Source: Desulfobulbaceae bacterium
GTDB taxonomy: Bacteria > Desulfobacterota > Desulfobulbia > Desulfobulbales > UBA5123
Assembly (NCBI GenBank): GCA_029865195.1
Contig: JAOUHH010000005.1
Span: forward strand, 1-29,028
Direction of reading: 5' to 3'
DNA: 29,028 nucleotides
The notes under the pieces are model-generated. The model ran no database searches, was not told the origin of the DNA, and saw only the letters and a program-made list of their open reading frames with translations. The translations under genes and the position numbers were made by a program. This document shows, piece by piece, positions 7,642-13,897 of the stretch. Position 1 is the stretch's first letter; each line of letters starts with the position of its first letter.

Positions 7642-9027
7642 CTACAGGTTGAGGAAAAATTTTGCAATCATGAAATAGGTAAATACGCCAATGATATCGA
7701 TGGTGGTGGTGACAAACGGGCCGGTGGCGACCGCGGTGTCGATATCGAGGCGGCGCAGCACCACCGGCACCAGGGTGCCGATGGTTGCGGCCAGGGTCAT
7801 GGAAAAGAAAATCGCCAAGCCTACCACCAACCCGAGCAGACCGGGACCGGTCGCCTCAAAATGGGCGAACAGACCGAGGAACACCCCATAGACGCCGCCC
7901 AGCAGCAAGCCGACCCGCATCTCCTTGAACACCAGCCTGGCCACCTGCTGCATATTGATGCGGCCGGTGGCGATCCCGCGCACGACGATGGTACTGGACT
8001 GGGTGGCAATGTTGCCGCCCATGCCGGCGATGATCGGGATAAAGGAGGCCAGCGCCAGCACCTTCATCAACTCGCCCTGAAAGTGGTTGATGACAAAGAT
8101 ATTGATGACGCCGCCGATCCAGGTGGCGAACAGCCACGGGGCGCGAATCACGGCGTTCTTGAGCGTCGGCTTGAGGAGAATCTCACGGTCCTTACCGGCA
8201 CCGGCCATCTGCAGGAACTCCTCGGTGGCCTCCTCGCGGATGACGTCGATGATATCGTCGACGGTGACGATGCCGACCAGCTTATAGGTGGAGTTGACCA
8301 CCGGCACCGCCAGGATATTATACTGGGAGACGATATGCGCCACCTCGTTCTGGTCGGTATCGGTGCTGACCGCGATCACCTTGGGGTTCATGATGTTCTT
8401 CAGCAGCCGGTAGGAGGGGTGCATCAACAGCTCACGCAGGGAGAGCACCCCGGCCAGACGGTTGTTGTCACCATGGGTGATGTAGAGATAGAAGGCCATC
8501 TCCATCTCCTCGCTGCGCTCCTGGACCCGCTTGATAGCGTCGCCGACGCTCAGGTTCTCGTCGAGGGCCATGAAATCGGGCGACATCCGCCCACCCGCGG
8601 TCTCGGGATGATACTGGAGGAGGTCGTCAACCTCCTTGCGATCCTCCTTGTGCATGAGGTCGCGGATCTTGTTGGCGAATTCCTCGGGCAGCGCCTCGAG
8701 AAGGTCGGCGGCGTCGTCGGAGGCCATGTCGTTGATGATGGTTACCATGAAGCGGGGCGGCAACCCTTCCACCAACTCGAGCATGATCGACTCGTCAAGC
8801 TCGCTCAGAAACTCGCCGACCATGGCCGTCTGCGCGACAATCCCGAAAATATTCTGACGCTCAACCGGGTTTAGGTGGCGAAAAACCCACGCCAAATCGG
8901 CAGGATGGGTTTTGCGGACCAATTTCAAGAGATGATCAACGGCATTGCGTCGGTTCAAGCGCCGGACAGTGTCAAGTATCACTATCCCTTCGTTGCCTAT
9001 GAGTTCACGCTTGCCGCCACGATTCAT
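7642..9027 (-). CDS. mgtE: magnesium channel/transporter MgtE
   Basis: Inner-membrane Mg2+ channel of 461 residues (T. thermophilus MgtE 450). Domains in order: MgtE_N helical superhelix (about 25-145), two CBS domains (about 150-280) that in the family bind Mg2+ and gate the pore, a plug-like helix, and a five-helix membrane domain (about 300-461). The pore signature GMGGNIATQSS is present, and D430 in DTAVATGPFVTT matches the conserved pore aspartate (D432 in T. thermophilus). First gene of the three-gene minus-strand operon, 52 bases downstream of the -10 box of a strong-looking promoter (9079-9108). The transcribed leader would be only about 45 bases, too short for an M-box or ykoK Mg2+ riboswitch. 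Confidence 0.95.
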   Translation of the reverse strand: MNRGGKRELIGNEGIVILDTVRRLNRRNAVDHLLKLVRKTHPADLAWVFRHLNPVERQNIFGIVAQTAMVGEFLSELDESIMLELVEGLPPRFMVTIINDMASDDAADLLEALPEEFANKIRDLMHKEDRKEVDDLLQYHPETAGGRMSPDFMALDENLSVGDAIKRVQERSEEMEMAFYLYITHGDNNRLAGVLSLRELLMHPSYRLLKNIMNPKVIAVSTDTDQNEVAHIVSQYNILAVPVVNSTYKLVGIVTVDDIIDVIREEATEEFLQMAGAGKDREILLKPTLKNAVIRAPWLFATWIGGVINIFVINHFQGELMKVLALASFIPIIAGMGGNIATQSSTIVVRGIATGRINMQQVARLVFKEMRVGLLLGGVYGVFLGLFAHFEATGPGLLGLVVGLAIFFSMTLAATIGTLVPVVLRRLDIDTAVATGPFVTTTIDIIGVFTYFMIAKFFLNL

Positions 9028-9078
9028 CTTAATGTCCCGAGAGATGTGTCATAAAGTCTGATTAACACGAAATTTCAT

Positions 9079-9108
9079 ACTATATCGCTAATCTGTCGCA
9101 AAGGTCAA
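9079..9108 (-). promoter_or_regulatory. sigma70-type promoter of the mgtE operon
   Basis: Minus strand: -35 box TTGACC (9103-9108) and -10 box TATAGT (9079-9084), each one base off consensus, separated by 18 bases. Predicted transcription start near 9072. Confidence 0.65.
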
Positions 9109-9199
9109 CTAATCCTTTTGACGACAAGCGTTGCCGGGTGCCACGGATGCGCGCCACCCACCTGCGTCATCGTGGCGCTCACGCGGCGACGGAAACAAT

Positions 9200-9234
9200 G
9201 CCACCCTTTCCCCGGCAAACGGGCAAAGGGTGGC
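9200..9234 (-). terminator. hairpin downstream of the FmdB-type gene
   Basis: Ten-bp perfect stem (9200-9209 with 9225-9234), one mismatch, then four more pairs (9211-9214 with 9220-9223) and a 5-base loop. It lies 44 bases after the stop of the zinc-ribbon gene and before the mgtE promoter. The following minus-strand sequence is only moderately T-rich, so termination is likely but not certain. Confidence 0.5.
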
Positions 9235-9277
9235 GGCAATAATTCGTTGCGGCCGCACGGGCCGCCATGGCTCAGGC

Positions 9278-9493
9278 TCAGGAAAACCCCGACCTGGTGG
9301 AACAACCGGAGAGGGCGCCCTGCGGAATGGAGCCACCGGAACCGGCGATCTTGAAGCTTGATGCGGAAATCGTCCCCTTGACCCTGCCGCTGCCGCACTT
9401 TTTGCAGACAACGGCATCCACCGCCAAGGAGTCGGCAACCGTATCCTCGAACAAGGCCTTGCAATCCTGACAGCGAAACTCATGGATCGGCAT
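9278..9493 (-). CDS. small FmdB-type zinc ribbon protein
   Basis: A 71-residue protein beginning MPIHEFRCQDC, the standard opening of the FmdB/CxxC_CxxC_SSSS regulatory-protein family. Zinc knuckles are C8/C11 and C30/C33, followed by the conserved basic-to-small residue stretch and a SASSFKIAGSGG segment matching the family's usual 'PAFxFKGSG' part. A glycine/serine-rich tail completes it. The family occurs widely in proteobacteria; some members were proposed as regulators of amide or formamide metabolism, but the role is generally unknown. The frame extends upstream of 9493, but AGGAGGG at 9498-9504 and the family-typical N-terminus fix this start. It is the last of three small minus-strand genes and may have its own promoter (9572-9601). 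Confidence 0.88.
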   Translation of the reverse strand: MPIHEFRCQDCKALFEDTVADSLAVDAVVCKKCGSGRVKGTISASSFKIAGSGGSIPQGALSGCSTRSGFS

Positions 9494-9497
9494 CGAA

Positions 9498-9504
9498 CCC
9501 TCCT
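9498..9504 (-). promoter_or_regulatory. ribosome binding site deciding the FmdB-type start
   Basis: AGGAGGG on the minus strand, four to five bases before ATG 9493. It rules out the longer upstream reading of the same frame. Confidence 0.75.
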
Positions 9505-9571
9505 GACCCTCTGCGACGCATTGCGATGAGCTCTCCGTTCCCACGCCATGAGGGACGGATATTGGAAAATG

Positions 9572-9601
9572 GTAATACCCCACGGAACGGTTGTTTCGCA
9601 A
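9572..9601 (-). promoter_or_regulatory. possible promoter of the FmdB-type gene
   Basis: Minus strand: TTGCGA (9596-9601), 18-base spacer, TATTAC (9572-9577), each four of six consensus matches. It lies between the VanZ-like stop and the zinc-ribbon gene in a leader of about 80 bases. Weak. Confidence 0.3.
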
Positions 9602-9629
9602 GCAAAAGCGTATGGATTTTACACGGCGG

Positions 9630-10022
9630 TTATGCGACAGGCCCTGCTTCCCGGTGCCGCACCGCCAGCACCCTGCACAACGCGCCCGCGGCATCGGCCA
9701 GCAAATCGCCGCCGGTAGCGGTACGGGCCGGGATGAAGGACTGATGGATCTCATCGCCGACACCATACAGTACACAGAAGAGCACCACCATCACCCGATG
9801 CCATCGCCCGGCAGAGCGGTCGGCCGGGGCGGGAAAGGCATGCAGTACCGTCGACGCCAGAACCGCATAGGCCATGGCATGCAGCACCTTGTCAAGCCCC
9901 GCCAGCGCCGGCAGCGGCAGGCTGCCGCCCGGCTGATGGGACAAAAAAAAGATTCCTCCCATCACCGCCAGCATCGGCGAATAACGGAGGAATCCTTTTA
10001 ACCACGCCACAGACCGCATCAT
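9630..10022 (-). CDS. VanZ-like membrane protein
   Basis: A 130-residue, mostly hydrophobic protein with about three to four membrane helices: one near 14-30 (ending FFLSHQPG), one near 43-62 (DKVLHAMAYAVLAS), one near 76-92, and a last amphipathic stretch. The sequence around DKVLHAMAY, and later GVGDEIHQSFIPARTATGGDLLADAAGA, is the conserved VanZ-family signature, in which an E-x-x-Q and a D in the last helix recur. VanZ itself confers low-level teicoplanin resistance in enterococcal clusters, but most chromosomal homologues have no assigned role, and nothing nearby suggests glycopeptide resistance. A second ATG follows immediately (10019). It lies 35 bases after the SEC-C gene and is probably cotranscribed with it. 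Confidence 0.85.
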   Translation of the reverse strand: MMRSVAWLKGFLRYSPMLAVMGGIFFLSHQPGGSLPLPALAGLDKVLHAMAYAVLASTVLHAFPAPADRSAGRWHRVMVVLFCVLYGVGDEIHQSFIPARTATGGDLLADAAGALCRVLAVRHREAGPVA

Positions 10023-10057
10023 CCGGCGTACCGGCGGGCCGGCGCGGAGACGCTCAC

Positions 10058-10591
10058 CTACTCGGCACTGCCGGATGCAGAGGCCGCAGCCGAAGGCGCA
10101 TCCAGGTGGATGCTGTCCAGCAGCTCCTGCGGGAATTTTTTGCGTATCTTCTTGATCGCCGCCCGGATGCTGTGGGAAGGACAGCCGACGAGCACCTCTT
10201 CCTTCTTGTCGGCATAGGCGGTGACATGCAACTGCTTCTCCTTGACGGCAAACCGGTGGCTCCAGTTGATCTCGAGCGTTTCCGGCGACTCGACGATCTC
10301 CACATCGATGGCCTTGCCGCCCCGCGCCACCAGCAGCGCGTCCATTTCGGTAAGCTCAAGCAGCCAGGCATCGCCGGCATCGGACGAGAAGAGCACGAAT
10401 ACACCGATGGTGCGCACCTCGCTCTTGCCCGCCACGGCTGCCTGCTGAATCTTTTGCACCTCACCGGTCAAGGAAAGCTGCCCCGGCGTGGTCTTGGCCG
10501 ATTGGCCCTGCCCGGCCGCGCCATAACAACATTTCTTAAATTTTTTGCCGCTGCCGCATGAGCAGGGATCATTCCGTCCGATTTTTACCAT
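10058..10591 (-). CDS. SEC-C motif protein of unknown function
   Basis: A 177-residue soluble protein. Its N-terminus carries a SEC-C zinc-binding motif: NDPCSCGSGKKFKKCC, with four metal ligands. This motif is best known at the C-terminus of SecA, where it binds SecB and ribosomes. Here it is N-terminal and joined by an alanine/glutamine-rich linker to a domain of about 125 residues that I do not recognise, with an alternating hydrophobic/charged pattern and a basic helix (SIRAAIKKIRKKFPQELL) near the end; the last 15 residues are low-complexity alanine/serine. ATG 10589-10591 gives the standard motif start; a GTG two codons earlier is also possible. Function cannot be assigned. First of three small minus-strand genes. 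Confidence 0.75.
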   Translation of the reverse strand: MVKIGRNDPCSCGSGKKFKKCCYGAAGQGQSAKTTPGQLSLTGEVQKIQQAAVAGKSEVRTIGVFVLFSSDAGDAWLLELTEMDALLVARGGKAIDVEIVESPETLEINWSHRFAVKEKQLHVTAYADKKEEVLVGCPSHSIRAAIKKIRKKFPQELLDSIHLDAPSAAASASGSAE

Positions 10592-10670
10592 TTGCACACC
10601 CTGTTGTATGTCCAGAGGCCGTTATCAAGCAACCCGACCAGTTATCGTTTACCCGATTTGCAGTCAGGGA

Positions 10671-10698
10671 ATATTACACGCGCCATCACGTTTGTAAA
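10671..10698 (-). promoter_or_regulatory. possible promoter of the SEC-C gene
   Basis: Minus strand: TTTACA (10693-10698), 16-base spacer, TAATAT (10671-10676), within the 207-base gap after the PBP gene. Five and four consensus matches. Confidence 0.35.
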
Positions 10699-10798
10699 GA
10701 CGGATAATCGAATCACAACCCGGAATATGACAAGCCATCCTTGCCCCGCCGCATCGAGCCACCGCCAAACCCACGGTGGAGGCAAAGGGTTTGCCCCC

Positions 10799-13621
10799 CT
10801 ACTCGTCGAGATTGCCCTCCTGCTCGACGGTCTCGCGGGCGACCGGTGTTTGCATCCGCACCACCCGGTCCTGATCACAGTAGTACTGCACCAGCTGCGC
10901 AAAAAGATCGTCGCGACCGGTGTAGATCTTGTTGCTGGGGCTCAGTATCTGCTCAAGAACCTCGCGGTAGGCGTCGACGCCGATGATGCTCTTGTAGATC
11001 GGCTTCTTCTCAAATTCATCATTGAGAAGATACTCCATGTATCTATTGACATTGGCCCAGTAGAGATGATTGTCACGGAAATGGGGGTTGTTCTGCTTGG
11101 CCGCCTCGATCTTTTCGTCCATTATCGTCTGCAACTCCTTCCGGAACATGTAATCGTAGATACGGCCGGCAATGATGGTCGGACCCTGGGTGGAGGTGCC
11201 GACGCTTTTTTCGCCGCCGGTATTGGTTTTGATGGCCACGATCATGGTCATGTTCTTGTCGCGGAAGGTCTGCCGGTCGCGATACGGGTTGAAATGACTG
11301 ACAAAAAGAGCCGACTGACCGGTGGGCGCGGTACCGGTTTTCCCGGAAACAAGGTTCTTGTGGTATTTGAACTCACTCTTCATGCTGGCGCCGGTGCCCC
11401 GATTGCATACCTCATAGAGGGCGTACATCTCGTTTTCGCGCTCCTGCTTGGAGTCAAACAGCATCACCGGCTGCCGGGCGGGGTCGCTTTGCCGCTCGTA
11501 AACGGCCACCCCGTCAACCGTGATCCGCTTGACGAACGCCGGCTGACGATAATAGCCGTCCAGAAAGGCGTTATAGATTCCCAGCCATGGCCGTACCGGC
11601 ACATCGGAGGCACCGATACCGAACGGCCAGTACTTGGCGTCTTCCTTGTTATAGGCAAGACCAATCTTATCCAAACCGAGCAGCATGGAGCTCCGCACCG
11701 CCCGATTGCTATACAGTCCGGCGAAGATGGTGTTGACTGACAACACCTGCGCCTCCAGCAGGCTGTATTTCCGGCCCATGAAGTGATTCTGGTCGTATGG
11801 GAACCAGTTGCGCGGCAGCCACACCTCCCGGCCCGCCGACTCGACATACTTGTATTCAAGCGGCTTGTCGGCATAGTCGGTCTCCAGGTCGGCGTTGGCG
11901 GCAACCATCGCGTAGTAGGCGATAATCGGCTTGATCGTGGAGGAGGGGGTGATGGTCGCCTGCTTGTTCATCAAATCGATGACGATCTTCGGCTCATCGC
12001 TCTCGACGCTCCCCGGCTCATCGTTTTCGCCCTGGAAGAACTCCTTGCCGCCGATATAGGCGACGATCTCGCCATCCTGATTGATGATCACCACGCCGAC
12101 ATTGATATGCCGGTACAGATACTCCATGAAGCCGTCGAAATCCCGGTAGGGAGGCTCCATATTCCGGGCCTTGTATGAGGCCAGGTCCTTCTGCCAGGAA
12201 TTACGGTTGCGGCCTTGCAGTTCCAACTTGAATTTCGGGCTGTCCAAAAATTCGCTGACCACCTCCTTGATCTTCGCAACCAGATCAAGGTTGACGCCGG
12301 TTTCGATCACCACATCGCCACGCTCGTCGAGCAGCAACTGCGCGCCGGAGACCGTATGTTCGCCGACCCGATACTCCCGCGAACAGACCTCACGGATAAC
12401 GTTCCAGGCCGCCCATTCCTCCTCGCCGTACAGAGGCGACTGGAAATTGCGGAAACCGATGCGGCGGATGGACTCCTCGTCGGAAAGCCGCCACTTGTAA
12501 TAATCGTCGTCGCTGATCTCGCCCCGGTCATGAAGGAAGGCCAAGGCCAGGTTCACCTTGTTGATGGCGCTTTTGGCATGCTGCAATAGGGCCGGTGTCA
12601 GCTCGTTAAAGTTTTTGCCCTGGACAATCTGGTAAAAGGCGCGCTGCCGGTGATGATTGGGGATGAAAGAGCCGATCGCCGCCAACTGCAACTCGTTCAG
12701 CTCGCCCAGGTCATGCTTGAAATAGTTTTGCGCGGCGGCCGGAAATCCGTAAATATTGCTGCCCACCGGCACGGTATTGATATAAAAATCAAGGTTCCGC
12801 TCCTTGCCGAAACGGGAGACCATCATATAGGCAACGATGATCTCCTCAAGCTTGTTGGCAATGGTCCGATCGCGGTTGCCGAGTATCTTCTTGGCATTCT
12901 GCATCACGATGGTACTGGCGCCACGGGTATTGCCCTGCAGGGAATCCTTTACCGCGCCGGCCAGGTTGAGCCAGCTCACCCCCGGATGGATGAGAAAGGC
13001 GTTGACGTACCAGGGATTACGATCATGGGGGAGAAAATAATGATCCTCACAGGCAAGCAGAACCCGCTTGGCCCGATCGGGAATCATCAGGGTAACCTGC
13101 CGGGTGCCGTAGGTTTTGATCACCGCGTTCTGGGCATCGACGATCTTGGCGGAGTGGGCGTAGGTTTCGAGATTTTGCGGCAGACGATCGATGCCGCGGG
13201 TGGTATCGTAGAGGGTGCGGGCGAAAAAAAGCTCGACGATATGCTGGGTCGGACCCGGCATGTAGTTGAGGAGAAAAAGTCCTGCGAAAGCCAGTCCCCA
13301 CCATTTGCAAACCACCGGCAAACCGATCCGCAGCAGGAAGAAGAACCGGCGGTAGGGACTGTCCCACGGAAAAACCATTTTCTTATCTGGATTCTTCTTC
13401 ACCCCTTCCAGATATTCCGCGTACGACCCTTCAAGCTTCCTGCTCTTCTTCAGCTTTTTGAGGATGGCTTTCTGGTTAAGGCCGCTCTCGACATCCTTGG
13501 ATGAAAAGATATGCGAGAAGGCCTTATATTTTATTGCCTGCTGCTCGGGATCAAAGGAATCGTTGCGAACTTCGCCCTCTCCGTCCGACAGCTTGCTGTC
13601 TTTCCCGTTCTTCTCAGTCAT
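10799..13621 (-). CDS. divergent class A penicillin-binding protein (GT51 + transpeptidase)
   Basis: Bifunctional peptidoglycan synthase of 940 residues. A long charged cytoplasmic N-terminus (1-90) precedes one membrane segment (about 92-120). The glycosyltransferase domain (about 160-340) shows the catalytic E192 in CEDHYF, a GASTIVMQNAKK version of the usual GGSTITQQ motif, RTIANKLEE with the second acidic residues E259/E260, and a YINTVPVGSNIYGFPAAAQNYF-type motif 4 near 280-301. The transpeptidase domain has S561-x-x-K564, S628-V-N and K761-T-G-T, all three penicillin-binding motifs, so acylation by beta-lactams is expected. The GT51 motifs depart from consensus but keep the acidic residues. 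No strong Shine-Dalgarno precedes ATG 13621, so the exact start is less sure. It is divergent from the pentapeptide-repeat gene, sharing a 276-base intergenic region. Confidence 0.9.
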   Translation of the reverse strand: MTEKNGKDSKLSDGEGEVRNDSFDPEQQAIKYKAFSHIFSSKDVESGLNQKAILKKLKKSRKLEGSYAEYLEGVKKNPDKKMVFPWDSPYRRFFFLLRIGLPVVCKWWGLAFAGLFLLNYMPGPTQHIVELFFARTLYDTTRGIDRLPQNLETYAHSAKIVDAQNAVIKTYGTRQVTLMIPDRAKRVLLACEDHYFLPHDRNPWYVNAFLIHPGVSWLNLAGAVKDSLQGNTRGASTIVMQNAKKILGNRDRTIANKLEEIIVAYMMVSRFGKERNLDFYINTVPVGSNIYGFPAAAQNYFKHDLGELNELQLAAIGSFIPNHHRQRAFYQIVQGKNFNELTPALLQHAKSAINKVNLALAFLHDRGEISDDDYYKWRLSDEESIRRIGFRNFQSPLYGEEEWAAWNVIREVCSREYRVGEHTVSGAQLLLDERGDVVIETGVNLDLVAKIKEVVSEFLDSPKFKLELQGRNRNSWQKDLASYKARNMEPPYRDFDGFMEYLYRHINVGVVIINQDGEIVAYIGGKEFFQGENDEPGSVESDEPKIVIDLMNKQATITPSSTIKPIIAYYAMVAANADLETDYADKPLEYKYVESAGREVWLPRNWFPYDQNHFMGRKYSLLEAQVLSVNTIFAGLYSNRAVRSSMLLGLDKIGLAYNKEDAKYWPFGIGASDVPVRPWLGIYNAFLDGYYRQPAFVKRITVDGVAVYERQSDPARQPVMLFDSKQERENEMYALYEVCNRGTGASMKSEFKYHKNLVSGKTGTAPTGQSALFVSHFNPYRDRQTFRDKNMTMIVAIKTNTGGEKSVGTSTQGPTIIAGRIYDYMFRKELQTIMDEKIEAAKQNNPHFRDNHLYWANVNRYMEYLLNDEFEKKPIYKSIIGVDAYREVLEQILSPSNKIYTGRDDLFAQLVQYYCDQDRVVRMQTPVARETVEQEGNLDE

Positions 13622-13750
13622 ATTTGCATGTCAGACAAGTTCCCCCAGAACACCGGAACGGCCCCGGACGTTCTGCACGGCGGATGCTTGATAGCCAAAA
13701 GGATCGGAACCAGAGAGGCCATACTGTACGCCCCCACGCACATGTGTGCT

Positions 13751-13779
13751 ACTTTACCGTGCCGCACCGACAACTTCAA
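13751..13779 (-). promoter_or_regulatory. possible promoter of the PBP gene
   Basis: Minus strand: TTGAAG (13774-13779), 17-base spacer, TAAAGT (13751-13756), four matches each, implying a leader of about 120 bases. It lies in the divergent region; I could not identify a convincing plus-strand promoter there for the pentapeptide gene. Confidence 0.35.
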
Positions 13780-13897
13780 ATGAAAAACAACAGTTGAAAA
13801 ATACTGAAGAAAAACTCTCACAAGACCGATAGAGTACTGCAAGGATATCAAATACCATCGCGCGGGCCAACGACGCCCCGCAGTGAAAGGATAACGA

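Noticed and set aside
7630..8874. Plus-strand open frame opposite mgtE
   Set aside because: Histidine/aspartate/glycine-rich antisense shadow of a clear MgtE gene with intact motifs; no ribosome binding site or family match.
9028..9078. Magnesium riboswitch before mgtE
   Set aside because: The predicted promoter leaves only about 45 transcribed leader bases, too few for M-box or ykoK folds, and no such helices are visible.
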